DNA of 11,845 nt from an uncultured Methanobrevibacter sp. GTDB taxonomy: Archaea > Methanobacteriota > Methanobacteria > Methanobacteriales > Methanobacteriaceae. Both the position numbers and the translations under genes were made by a program. The first letter of the stretch is position 1. Each line of letters opens with the position of its first letter. The notes below the pieces were generated by a model, which saw nothing but the letters and a program-made list of their open reading frames with translations, ran no database searches and had not been told where the DNA came from. The stretch is taken from positions 1 to 11,845 of the forward strand of contig CACZNW010000017.1 in NCBI GenBank assembly GCA_902782595.1, in the 5' to 3' direction. Below are positions 1-6,967 of the stretch, in pieces.

Positions 1-659
1 TAAATTCCAATCACTCCTGTTATGATTCCTCCGACGATAGTGTTCCATTCTGAAATGAAACCTCCGACCAATGACAATACAAGGCTAAATAAAGTAACGA
101 GAATAACAAATACAATAACTTTGAAAATACCTACCCTTTTAATATCGGCTATCGCCTCGTTGATTGCCAAAGCATAGAATAAATCTTCAGTTTTTGCCAG
201 TCTGCATTCCGCCATCATTAATGCCAAAGCAAATACTATTGAAACAATTGCCATAATCACTATAACAAGCCAGTGCTGGAAAATTATAGCTAAAATTGCC
301 CCGATGATAATTGGAATAATTAAATAAACAACACTCACTACAAAAAATTTCACACCGTTAATGAATTGTCTAATAAAATCCAAATCCGGTGCAGCATCTC
401 TTCTTTCAATACCATATTGAATAATATCCAGTTCATAACCGGAAATCACAAATACAAGGAAAATTGAAACAATAAATCCTATTATCCCTGATCCTATTAT
501 TGCAAAAAGGTTATTGGCTGCAGCCCCAGCGGCAATTGCTGCCAAAGTACCTGCTGCAACGATTCCCAAAATAATGCCTAAAACGACATATACCAATAAT
601 GCCCTAATGTTTTTAAACGGATACATTAAAGATTCACCCAATATTTCATTTAAATCCAT
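1..659 (-). CDS. DUF4013-type multi-pass membrane protein, 3' end outside the window
   Basis: Reading the minus strand from ATG at 659-657 gives 219 uninterrupted codons up to the window edge, so the C-terminus is missing. The protein begins MDLNEILGESLMYPFKNIRA, followed by a hydrophobic helix pair with an Ala/Gly-rich turn (roughly residues 20-75). A short polar segment around residues 75-100 (GYELDIIQYGIERRDAAP) comes next, then two adjacent helices around 103-150, another polar stretch containing AECRLAKTEDLFYAL, and further helices from about 178. This order (short N-terminal polar start, paired helices, a GYELDII-like loop, repeated helices) is how I remember DUF4013 proteins, which are common in Methanobacteriales and have no assigned function. 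An AGGTGA Shine-Dalgarno site at 668-673 lies eight bases before the ATG and supports this start. It is divergent from the acyltransferase gene. The family assignment is recognition from memory; the membrane topology is visible in the sequence. Confidence 0.75.
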   Translation of the reverse strand, partial: MDLNEILGESLMYPFKNIRALLVYVVLGIILGIVAAGTLAAIAAGAAANNLFAIIGSGIIGFIVSIFLVFVISGYELDIIQYGIERRDAAPDLDFIRQFINGVKFFVVSVVYLIIPIIIGAILAIIFQHWLVIVIMAIVSIVFALALMMAECRLAKTEDLFYALAINEAIADIKRVGIFKVIVFVILVTLFSLVLSLVGGFISEWNTIVGGIITGVIGI

Positions 660-667
660 TTTTTCAT

Positions 668-673
668 TCACCT
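668..673 (-). promoter_or_regulatory. Shine-Dalgarno site of the DUF4013 gene
   Basis: On the minus strand this reads AGGTGA, eight bases before the ATG at 659. It is a strong match to the archaeal anti-Shine-Dalgarno and fixes the start of a coding region that runs off the window. Confidence 0.7.
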
Positions 674-763
674 AATCAGTTTTTTAAAAAAAAACTCTAA
701 TGTTGAGTCATGTTTAATTTATTATGCTAATACTATTAAAACATTTTGTGAAATCATGAAAAA

Positions 764-812
764 AGTATTTAATTCATAAAAACAATAGTTTATATGTAAA
801 ATATTTTTGGAG
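764..812 (+). promoter_or_regulatory. Promoter and ribosome-binding site of the acyltransferase gene
   Basis: Two TATA-like candidates precede the gene: GTATTTAATT around 765-774 and TTTATATG at 789-796. GGAG at 809-812, ten bases before the ATG at 823, is a Shine-Dalgarno match. Initiation about 25 bases past the upstream TATA candidate would leave a leader containing GGAG. Initiation from the downstream candidate would start the RNA near 816 and exclude it. I therefore favour the upstream element, without certainty. Confidence 0.4.
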
Positions 813-822
813 ATAAAATTAA

Positions 823-1866
823 ATGGCCAAAACTAGAGTCGAATGGATAGACCTTGTGCGTGCAATTGCAATATTGACTGTTTTATATATTCATGCAACC
901 GACGGGATTTATATCATCTCTTCCGATGCTATACTGAACTATACAATATATTCAAGGATATTTAATTTTGCATCATTATTTATTGGGCGTATAGGTGTTC
1001 CATTCTTTTTAATGATTACAGGTTATCTCTTATTGGATAGAGTTTATGACGACGGACGGGTTCGTAAATTCTGGGCAAAAAATTGTAAAGGACTTGTTAT
1101 TGTTACAATAATATGGACAGTAATCTATGCAGTCAGTCTGCAGTTTGTTACACTCAGCAGCAACCAGGTTAACCTCACTGAAGCAGGAAACCTGTTTTTC
1201 AGCCACATGTGGTATATGCCGATGATTATTGGAATGTATCTTTCAATGCCTTTTGCAGCAAGTGCACTTAAGCCTTACAATCCAAAGACAATCAGAAATG
1301 CTACAATGGTGTTTTCACTTCTGGCATTCGCACTGCCGTTCATAACCGTATTATGTGACATAAACGGCATTGAAAATGTGACCATCCAGTATAGTCTAGG
1401 ATTCAGTGGCGGAGTTTATGGAATCTACATAATTCTCGGATATCTTGTTAAAAAAGACCTGTTCAAGAAATATTCTTCATACCTTCTCGGGATATTAACC
1501 ATTATATCATTCCTAATATGTGTCCTGTTCCAGTACTATGCATATATCAAGGGATATAACTTCTTTTTATGGTATGAATTCCCGTTCATCCTGCTTGGAT
1601 CATTTACATTATTTGAATTATGTTCCAGGATTGAACATGTCAGGGCTTTCCCGTTTGTAACATTCCTGTCAAAATATTCCTTTGCAGTATTTTTAATACA
1701 CAACCTGTTTAGAATACCACTTCTTCCAGTTGTCGTTCAACTTCCAGTTCCAGAACCTATAAAAGCTATAACTCTTTGGATTTTACTTATAATATTCAGC
1801 TACCTTGCAGCAGTGATTATTTATAGAATCCCGAGATTCGGAAAATACATATTGTACATGAGATAA
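823..1866 (+). CDS. Membrane acyltransferase, AT3 (acyltransferase_3) family
   Basis: A 347-residue integral membrane protein with about ten hydrophobic helices. The N-terminal signature EWIDLVRAIAILTVLYIHA is typical of the AT3 family (OafA/WecH-like O-acyltransferases): Arg13 and His24 form the R-x10-H motif on the first helix that is linked to acyl transfer. Members move acetyl or other acyl groups onto sugars, glycans or other cell-envelope molecules at the membrane. The substrate cannot be read from the sequence. The length fits the family core without an extra SGNH domain. A plausible role is modification of pseudomurein-linked or surface glycans, but this is inference. The gene stands alone between divergent and convergent neighbours. 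GGAG at 809-812 supports the ATG. The last codons lie in a hairpin followed by a T-run. Confidence 0.88.
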   Translation: MAKTRVEWIDLVRAIAILTVLYIHATDGIYIISSDAILNYTIYSRIFNFASLFIGRIGVPFFLMITGYLLLDRVYDDGRVRKFWAKNCKGLVIVTIIWTVIYAVSLQFVTLSSNQVNLTEAGNLFFSHMWYMPMIIGMYLSMPFAASALKPYNPKTIRNATMVFSLLAFALPFITVLCDINGIENVTIQYSLGFSGGVYGIYIILGYLVKKDLFKKYSSYLLGILTIISFLICVLFQYYAYIKGYNFFLWYEFPFILLGSFTLFELCSRIEHVRAFPFVTFLSKYSFAVFLIHNLFRIPLLPVVVQLPVPEPIKAITLWILLIIFSYLAAVIIYRIPRFGKYILYMR

Positions 1867-1889
1867 TTCAATTAGTTATCTCTTTTTTT
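1860..1889 (+). terminator. Hairpin and U-tract at the 3' end of the acyltransferase gene
   Basis: GAGATAA (1860-1866) pairs with TTATCTC (1876-1882) across a nine-base loop, followed directly by seven T (1883-1889). The stem includes the acyltransferase stop codon, and its right side plus the T-run encode the last residues of the convergent hydrolase. Archaeal RNA polymerase terminates mainly on U-tracts, so the T-run may suffice without the hairpin. On the minus strand the hairpin is not followed by a T-run. Confidence 0.45.
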
Positions 1890-2719
1890 ATTTCTTTAAA
1901 TGCCTTTCTTGCCTCAGGAATTGGAAAGAGAGGATAAATATGAAACATTCCATTACCTTTAATGAATTTCACATCAACACCGTCATTTCTGAGATTGTCA
2001 ACATATTTTTCAATGTCAGAGCAAAATATTTCATTGGTTCCGGCAAAAATAACCGACTTTGGAAGACCTGAATTATCCCCGAAAAGAGGGCTTACGCGGC
2101 AGTCATCAGTGGCCAATTTGCCTGCCCAGGATTTTCCTATTTCTTTTAAACCTATTTCTCCTAAAATCGGATCATTTTCACTGTCATACTTGCCACTCAT
2201 TGAAATGTCGACCCATGGGGAAAATGTTACTGTCAAATCGGGCTGACGAAGACCTATAATCTTCAGATACTGGCAAAACGAATGGACAAAACCTCCTCCC
2301 GCCGAATCTCCCATAAGTATCAAATTATTTCTTGCTGTTAATTTTTCATATAAACCTGTCATCACATCAAACGTTTCCATTGCACTGTGCTGAGGTGCAA
2401 GAGGATAAACCGGAGCAAGCACATAAGCATTGAGCTTACGTGACATTAAACGGCAGTATAAAAGATGTTGATAGTTGATTTCATTAATGTAGGCTCCACC
2501 ATGAACAAAAAGAATTGTGTTTTCAGCGTTTTCATCTCCAAAGGTGAAAACTTGCATTCCATTAAAATCCCTGCTTTTAAAAATGCCCTTAACAGGTTTT
2601 TGAGGAGGTTTATTAACTAGAAAATCATCAATTTTTTCTTTTGAATCCATATAATCAGGTTTGGTAAACCTTAAGATTGCCCCTTCGATTTTTGCCAACA
2701 CAGATATTCTATCCGACAT
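1868..2719 (-). CDS. Alpha/beta hydrolase (esterase/lipase), hormone-sensitive-lipase type
   Basis: A 283-residue cytoplasmic hydrolase of the Abhydrolase_3 type. The oxyanion-hole motif HGGAY is at residues 73-77. The nucleophile elbow GDSAGG has Ser139 as catalytic serine, and the catalytic histidine is His260 in GMFHIYPLF. In the acid motif (AGTNEIFCSD, 227-235) the position usually filled by Asp is Glu230, with Asp235 following; this variation occurs in the family. Length and motif order fit a complete enzyme acting on short acyl or carboxyl esters, with substrate unknown. GGGAG at 2729-2733 (minus strand) lies nine bases before the ATG and supports the start. The gene converges with the acyltransferase, one base separating their ends, and is divergent from the signalling operon. 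A link between the acyl-adding and acyl-removing neighbours is possible but unproven. Confidence 0.88.
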   Translation of the reverse strand: MSDRISVLAKIEGAILRFTKPDYMDSKEKIDDFLVNKPPQKPVKGIFKSRDFNGMQVFTFGDENAENTILFVHGGAYINEINYQHLLYCRLMSRKLNAYVLAPVYPLAPQHSAMETFDVMTGLYEKLTARNNLILMGDSAGGGFVHSFCQYLKIIGLRQPDLTVTFSPWVDISMSGKYDSENDPILGEIGLKEIGKSWAGKLATDDCRVSPLFGDNSGLPKSVIFAGTNEIFCSDIEKYVDNLRNDGVDVKFIKGNGMFHIYPLFPIPEARKAFKEIKKEITN

Positions 2720-2802
2720 TACTATTTACTCCCATTTTTAAATATTTTTATACAATAAATTATTTAAAATTTAAATAATAAATTATTCATCAAGGGATAA
2801 TT
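2720..2802. promoter_or_regulatory. Divergent promoter region, hydrolase / STAS operon
   Basis: These 83 bases separate two divergent starts. The minus-strand gene has GGGAG at 2729-2733. The plus-strand gene has a weaker AGGGAT at 2793-2798. For the operon, TTTTTATA at 2745-2752 would place transcription initiation near 2776 and give a leader of about 27 bases containing AGGGAT. Other AT-rich TATA-like strings at 2763-2777 could serve either direction. The exact elements cannot be assigned by eye. Confidence 0.45.
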
Positions 2803-3102
2803 ATGAATATAGAAAAAAATCATGATGGAAAAGAACTGACATTAATAGTTGAAGGAAATATTGACACAAACACCTCAGAAGTATTAGCCGATGAAATTAA
2901 TGCAGAAATTGGCAAATTTGACTCATTGATTATTGATTTTTCAAGTGTCGAATACATTTCAAGTGCAGGACTGCGAGTATTAATTTCAACTAAAAAAAAA
3001 TTAAAAAAAGATCAAATCCCCTTTGTCATTAAAAACGTTAACGATGCAGTTAATGAAATATTTAAAATGTCCGGATTTGACAGATTACTTGATATAAAAT
3101 GA
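2803..3102 (+). CDS. STAS-domain protein, anti-sigma factor antagonist-like (SpoIIAA/RsbV family)
   Basis: A 99-residue single STAS domain. It has the N-terminal strand pair (LTLIVEGNIDTNTSE, residues 12-26), the central strand LIIDFSSVEYI (42-52) and the switch loop SSAGLRVL (53-60). Ser54 aligns with the phosphorylated serine of SpoIIAA/RsbV, and Ser53 replaces the Asp often found before it. The C-terminal KMSGFDRLL is typical of the family. In bacteria such proteins bind their partner kinase when unphosphorylated and are released on phosphorylation. Here the partner is almost certainly the ATPase encoded next, whose ATG overlaps this gene's stop (ATGA, 3099-3102). Archaea do not use sigma factors, so the usual name describes ancestry, not target. 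Function as a phosphorylation switch is confident; the output is unknown. Confidence 0.93.
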   Translation: MNIEKNHDGKELTLIVEGNIDTNTSEVLADEINAEIGKFDSLIIDFSSVEYISSAGLRVLISTKKKLKKDQIPFVIKNVNDAVNEIFKMSGFDRLLDIK

Positions 3103-3473
3103 ATTCAATACAGTTAAACGTGGATATTCGGGAAATATATAAATTAAATCAGTTCATCAATCAGTTAATTCAAAAAGAAGACTTGAACGTGACATTAATC
3201 ACTGAAGAGATTTTCGTGAATATCGTAAACTATTCAAAAACAGATTACATTAAAGTCACCGGCGAGTACAGCGATTCGATACTGACAATTGAATTTATCG
3301 ACAATGGAATTGAATTTAATCCTCTGCTTAAAGAAGATTATGATTTTCCAGACACGATTGAAGATGCAGAAATTGGAGGTCTGGGAATTTATTTAACAAA
3401 AAATTTAGCTGACGAACTGGATTACCATTACGTGAATGGTGAAAATCATTTGAAAATTATTAAAAAAGTGTGA
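3099..3473 (+). CDS. RsbW/SpoIIAB-like serine kinase, HATPase (GHKL) domain
   Basis: A 124-residue protein consisting only of a GHKL ATP-binding domain. The N-box is TEEIFVNIVNYS, with Glu37 and the Mg-binding Asn41 four residues apart. The G1 box is D68-N69-G70 and the G2 box is IGGLGIYLTKNLAD, with Gly93, Gly94 and Gly96. No histidine phospho-acceptor domain or membrane segment is present, which separates it from sensor histidine kinases and matches anti-sigma-factor kinases. These phosphorylate the serine of their STAS partner and, in bacteria, sequester a sigma factor. Here it is expected to phosphorylate Ser54 of the preceding STAS protein and to bind some other effector. It overlaps the STAS gene by 4 bp and has no clear ribosome site of its own, so translation is probably coupled, favouring a fixed ratio of the two proteins. 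Confidence 0.92.
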   Translation: MNSIQLNVDIREIYKLNQFINQLIQKEDLNVTLITEEIFVNIVNYSKTDYIKVTGEYSDSILTIEFIDNGIEFNPLLKEDYDFPDTIEDAEIGGLGIYLTKNLADELDYHYVNGENHLKIIKKV

Positions 3474-3476
3474 GCG

Positions 3477-5357
3477 ATGAAAACAAAATTGAAACAAATC
3501 CTGATCCCGTTTTTTCTAACTATACTATTCAATATTGCCGATTCCTATTTGGAAGTTCTCTGGGATTTCGGAGTATTTGCCCCCCAAATAGGAATTCTTT
3601 ATGTTGCAGGACTTCTTTTTGGACCATACGGCGCTTTTGGAGCGACACTTGCAAACATACTTGTTAATCTGTATTCGGGTTTTAGCCCGTTGGAGACATT
3701 GCCTTCGGCAGTAGTGTGTTTTGGAGTCTCATGTCTTGCATACAAATTATGGTACTGCCCAGTTGACGGTTATAAACTTACGAAACCCACACTTGACAAT
3801 ATTTATCATCTTCAGTTATTCCTGGCAAGCGTTTTGATTTGCGGATTCATATTTTCAGCATCCCACGGAATCATATTTGAAATATTCTTCAATATGGATG
3901 TGGGTAAAAAACTTGCAGTCGAATATTTCATGAATTTTATCAATATTGCATTCATCTTTGGAATAATAAACATCTGGATTTTCAAAAAAGCCGATTTCAT
4001 CAAAACTCCCGAAATTTCCAAAAAAACTGCAAATAAAAAATTATATAAACTGCTACTGGCAGGTTTAATTTTAACCGGAGTCTTAACCATAATATCCTTT
4101 GAATTGAATTTTAACAAATACATGATGGTTATAGAATTCCTGCTGATTATAGTCATTTTATATGCATATCTGACAAAACCCATTGAGAAGGAAGTTGTTG
4201 AAAACAACACCAAGTCAATACTTGAAAGGATTATAACAATATTTCTCATAACGACGCTGATTATTGCGGTTTGCGGAATAACCATGTCATTTTTAGGATA
4301 TTCCAACGCATTTATAAATATTAAAAATCTTGAGGAATACCTGCCGATAATGCCCCTTCTCATCTTAAGTGACATAATAATCATTTTATTTTTCATTCCA
4401 GGATTCAGTGTTTTGAGATATGTTGAAAGAAGAGTGATGAAACCTCTGGCATCATTTTCCGAAATTGAAAATTTCATACATGAAAATGAAAAGATTGAAG
4501 CCGAAGGACTTGTTGAAATCTATTCGAAATACATAAACAATCAGGATGAAATCGGAAAGCTTGCAAGAAGCTATACCGACTTAATCAGACACAACAACAA
4601 TTATATTGAAAATATCCGTGAAATTGAGGGTGAAAAGAAACGTATTGAAGCCGAACTTGATATTGCAACCAGAATCCAGGCATCAAACCTGCCCAAACAT
4701 GCAATTGAAACCGGTGAGTATCTCGTGGACGGATATTCAAAGCCCGCAAAGGAGGTTGGAGGAGATTTCTTTGATTACTATCAGCTGGATGATGATACTC
4801 TGGCCATCATTATTGGAGACGCTTCAGGAAAAGGTATCCCTGCAGCACTGCTTGCAACAATTACTCAAGTTATGATAAAGCAGATTTTAAAGCATGATGA
4901 AAATCCTTCAGAAGTGCTTCACCTGCTGAATAATCAGCTGTGCGAGAACAACTCCGAAACATTGTTTATTACATTGTGGCTTGGAATCTATAACAAGAAT
5001 ACCAAAAAGATCATATTTTCAAATGCAGGACACAATCCCCCAATTGTAAAGGAAAATGGAGAATTTAAATATATGAAAATCAATACTGGAATTGTTTTGG
5101 GAATTATGGAAGATTTTGATTTTATAAACGAAGAAATGACTCTTTCAGAAGAGATAATATTATATACTGACGGAATTACCGATGCGAACGATACCAATGA
5201 GGAAATGTATGGTGAAGAAAGACTCCTGGACTTTTTCAATAATTTCAAAAAAGACACAGACCCTCTTGAACCTTTATTAAAGGATATAAAGACATTCACC
5301 CAGGGTGCAGAGCAGTTTGATGACATGACCCTATTATATCTCAAAGACAAAACATGA
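3477..5357 (+). CDS. Membrane-bound PP2C-type serine phosphatase, SpoIIE/RsbU family, with HAMP domain
   Basis: A 626-residue protein in three parts. Residues 1 to about 312 contain eight or nine hydrophobic segments, including APQIGILYVAGLLFGPYGAF near 35-54, and probably form the sensor; the arrangement loosely recalls MASE-type sensors. RRVMKPL at 318-324 opens a HAMP-like linker ending in DEIGKLARSYTDL, followed by a coiled coil (about 370-405). The catalytic domain has EVGGDFFD (Asp430, Asp433), GDASGKG (Asp448), SNAGHNPP (515-522), YTDGITDA (Asp565) and QFDDMTLL (Asp615/616), so all metal-binding acids expected of an active PP2C_SpoIIE phosphatase are present. It should dephosphorylate the STAS protein in response to a signal sensed in the membrane. 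The ATG lies 3 bp after the ATPase stop, preceded by GTGAG. The end overlaps the next gene by 4 bp. Confidence 0.93.
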   Translation: MKTKLKQILIPFFLTILFNIADSYLEVLWDFGVFAPQIGILYVAGLLFGPYGAFGATLANILVNLYSGFSPLETLPSAVVCFGVSCLAYKLWYCPVDGYKLTKPTLDNIYHLQLFLASVLICGFIFSASHGIIFEIFFNMDVGKKLAVEYFMNFINIAFIFGIINIWIFKKADFIKTPEISKKTANKKLYKLLLAGLILTGVLTIISFELNFNKYMMVIEFLLIIVILYAYLTKPIEKEVVENNTKSILERIITIFLITTLIIAVCGITMSFLGYSNAFINIKNLEEYLPIMPLLILSDIIIILFFIPGFSVLRYVERRVMKPLASFSEIENFIHENEKIEAEGLVEIYSKYINNQDEIGKLARSYTDLIRHNNNYIENIREIEGEKKRIEAELDIATRIQASNLPKHAIETGEYLVDGYSKPAKEVGGDFFDYYQLDDDTLAIIIGDASGKGIPAALLATITQVMIKQILKHDENPSEVLHLLNNQLCENNSETLFITLWLGIYNKNTKKIIFSNAGHNPPIVKENGEFKYMKINTGIVLGIMEDFDFINEEMTLSEEIILYTDGITDANDTNEEMYGEERLLDFFNNFKKDTDPLEPLLKDIKTFTQGAEQFDDMTLLYLKDKT

Positions 5358-5968
5358 TTAAAGTAGCATATATGGACGTTAGCAATTTGGATTTGTCCGA
5401 ATCCTATGAACTGCTGCCTGAAAGCAGAAAACGCAAGGTTGACAATTTCAGGTTTGATAGGGACAAAAAGTTAAGTGCCGGAGCATATCTTATTTTAGAT
5501 AAAATGCTTGAAGAGGAAAACATCACCAAACCCATATTCAAAACACACAAATACGGCAAGGCATACATCTCAAACTACAAAAACATTTATTTCAATTTAA
5601 GTCATTCAAGTAAAATCGTTGCATGCGCAATATCAGATAGGGAAGTTGGAATAGATGTTGAATTAATTGACCCTGCAATTGATTTAAACATAGCCAGACA
5701 CTATTTCTTCAACAGCGAATATGAAAATATCATAAAATCAAAAAATCCGGCAGACGAATTTTTTAATTATTGGGTTTTAAAGGAAAGCTACATGAAATTC
5801 ACCGGACTTGGCTTTAACTTAAATCTTAACAGCTTTGAAATAATCATAAACGATGAAATCAGACTTAAAAATGATAAAAACCATCTGAAATTTAGCCTGT
5901 TTGACATTAAAAATTACAAACTGGCCGTGTGCTCAAAATATGATGTTAAAGACATACATTCATACTGA
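5354..5968 (+). CDS. 4'-phosphopantetheinyl transferase, Sfp type
   Basis: A 204-residue cytosolic enzyme that transfers the phosphopantetheine arm of coenzyme A to a serine of a carrier protein. Recognisable motifs run in family order: FNLSHS (80-85), GIDVELI (99-105) with the Mg-binding Asp101 and Glu103, and WVLKESYMKFTGLG (140-153) with Glu144 and Lys148. The length of around 200-230 residues and the two-half layout match the Sfp/Gsp group that serves non-ribosomal peptide and polyketide synthases, rather than the short AcpS type. Archaea lack the bacterial fatty-acid carrier protein, so the likely client is a peptide synthetase or another carrier protein elsewhere in the genome. The start overlaps the phosphatase stop (ATGA, 5354-5357), giving coupled expression with the partner-switching genes. 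Confidence 0.92.
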   Translation: MIKVAYMDVSNLDLSESYELLPESRKRKVDNFRFDRDKKLSAGAYLILDKMLEEENITKPIFKTHKYGKAYISNYKNIYFNLSHSSKIVACAISDREVGIDVELIDPAIDLNIARHYFFNSEYENIIKSKNPADEFFNYWVLKESYMKFTGLGFNLNLNSFEIIINDEIRLKNDKNHLKFSLFDIKNYKLAVCSKYDVKDIHSY

Positions 5969-5975
5969 TTGATTA

Positions 5976-5986
5976 TTTTTATAAAC
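5976..5986 (+). promoter_or_regulatory. TATA-like element before the pore-loop membrane protein
   Basis: TTTTTATAAAC lies about 27 bases before the ATG at 6009. At the usual archaeal spacing, transcription would begin at or next to the start codon, giving a leaderless message. No good Shine-Dalgarno site is visible (only AAAGAT at 6003-6008). This suggests the gene has its own promoter in addition to any read-through from the operon. Confidence 0.4.
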
Positions 5987-6008
5987 AATGAAAAATTAAT
6001 ATAAAGAT

Positions 6009-6794
6009 ATGGAAACTTTTATTTTATTCATTTTGGGATTTATAATATCACTGTTAGCCTATCTGATTCTATTCGGAATCGGAAACTTTATCTACAAACG
6101 GCTGAAAAATTACAACAGCAGACTGTTGAATCCCACCGAATACATTCCAGAAGAAGAGTTTCATACATTAAGACAGGTTTTTTACCTGATAATGATGGTT
6201 TTATTCTTCCTATTTATTTTATATGATTTCCTTCTGCAGGGAGCAGACATTAAAGGGGTCTGCCTATTGGAGATAATCGTGATAATATATGTTGCATCAA
6301 ATCTGGAGTACGATTCATGGAAAACAAAACTGCTGTTTTTCCTTATGATTCCATACGGGTCTGTTTCATATTTCCTATTCGGCGCAAACAACATCATTGA
6401 GATTCTGGATGTGCTTAATCTTATAGCATATGTTTATTTAATGAAAATCTATTACAATAAATTCAAAAACTATACTGAAACAAACGGTTTGGGAATAGCC
6501 ATTATTCTATTGTTCTCAATTGTATTTATCAGTTTTCTCAACACAAGCATCGTGGAAAACACCGGACCTCTGAATGCACTGGTCATGGTTTCAAATGCAT
6601 TTACAAGTAACGGATATGCAGTTCTCGGCAAATCAAGTCTGGGAAAAATAAACAGTATTTTTTTAGTTTGGGGAGGATACATACTTTCCGGAGTGGGTAC
6701 CGCAACACTGACGGCAGCAATCCTTACAAAACATTTCAACAAAAAATTCGATGCCTTGGAAGAGCTGATTAAAAACAACAATAAAGAAGAATGA
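6009..6794 (+). CDS. Six-helix membrane protein with pore-loop-like C-terminal region, function unknown
   Basis: A 261-residue integral membrane protein. Hydrophobic segments lie near residues 2-24, 56-77, 81-98, 104-125, 130-150, 160-183 and 215-240, with a charged loop at 25-55. Between the last two helices is ALVMVSNAFTSNGYAVLGKS, with T-S-N-G-Y at 199-203. Its position resembles the pore loop and selectivity filter (T-x-G-Y-G) of potassium channels, and the following LGKINSIFLVWGGYILSGVG resembles the channel inner helix with its glycine hinge. The filter is not canonical, so an ion channel is only a suggestion; it may be a degenerate or unrelated membrane protein. The C-terminus (FDALEELIKNNNKEE) is charged and cytoplasmic-looking. 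It lies 40 bp after the phosphopantetheinyl transferase gene, with a possible promoter of its own. Confidence 0.7.
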   Translation: METFILFILGFIISLLAYLILFGIGNFIYKRLKNYNSRLLNPTEYIPEEEFHTLRQVFYLIMMVLFFLFILYDFLLQGADIKGVCLLEIIVIIYVASNLEYDSWKTKLLFFLMIPYGSVSYFLFGANNIIEILDVLNLIAYVYLMKIYYNKFKNYTETNGLGIAIILLFSIVFISFLNTSIVENTGPLNALVMVSNAFTSNGYAVLGKSSLGKINSIFLVWGGYILSGVGTATLTAAILTKHFNKKFDALEELIKNNNKEE

Positions 6795-6795
6795 T

Positions 6796-6806
6796 TATAT
6801 TTTTTA
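6796..6806 (+). terminator. U-tract after the pore-loop membrane protein gene
   Basis: Six consecutive T at 6800-6805 follow the stop codon within a few bases, with no convincing hairpin before them. This fits U-tract-dependent archaeal termination. The rest of the convergent spacer (to 6967) is AT-rich and shows no gene or clear structure. Confidence 0.35.
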
Positions 6807-6967
6807 ATTATTAATTCAAATATCCCAAATCCCCTTTAATTCATTTTTAAGAACAACAATAAAATATTGCAAATAATAAATTAATCGCCCTTTTTAAAGT
6901 ATAATCAGTTAAAATAACTTCAATATTAATTCCTCATCGGCTGACAGCTCATTTCAAGGATCCCCTA

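Noticed and set aside
694..708. Small inverted repeat ACTC...GAGT before the DUF4013 gene as an operator
   Set aside because: Four-base arms with a seven-base centre are not distinguishable from chance.
2762..2776. Near-palindrome ATTTAAAATTTAAAT as a specific operator
   Set aside because: It is an odd-centred AT-rich string expected by chance in such DNA; it may only be part of a promoter.
3470..3667. Short frame overlapping the start of the phosphatase gene
   Set aside because: It is out of frame with the large protein, has no family resemblance, and the ATG at 3477 explains the region.
3812..4477. Long antisense open frame (221 codons) within the phosphatase gene
   Set aside because: It is a shadow of the hydrophobic segments of the phosphatase, with no start signal; the plus-strand gene has clear domain motifs.
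4988..5350. Antisense open frame opposite the PP2C catalytic domain
   Set aside because: It lies wholly opposite conserved phosphatase motifs and has no recognisable family features.
6880..6960. Possible C/D-box guide RNA on the minus strand (GATGAGG and CTGA strings)
   Set aside because: The C box does not match the consensus and no C'/D' pair or terminal stem is visible.
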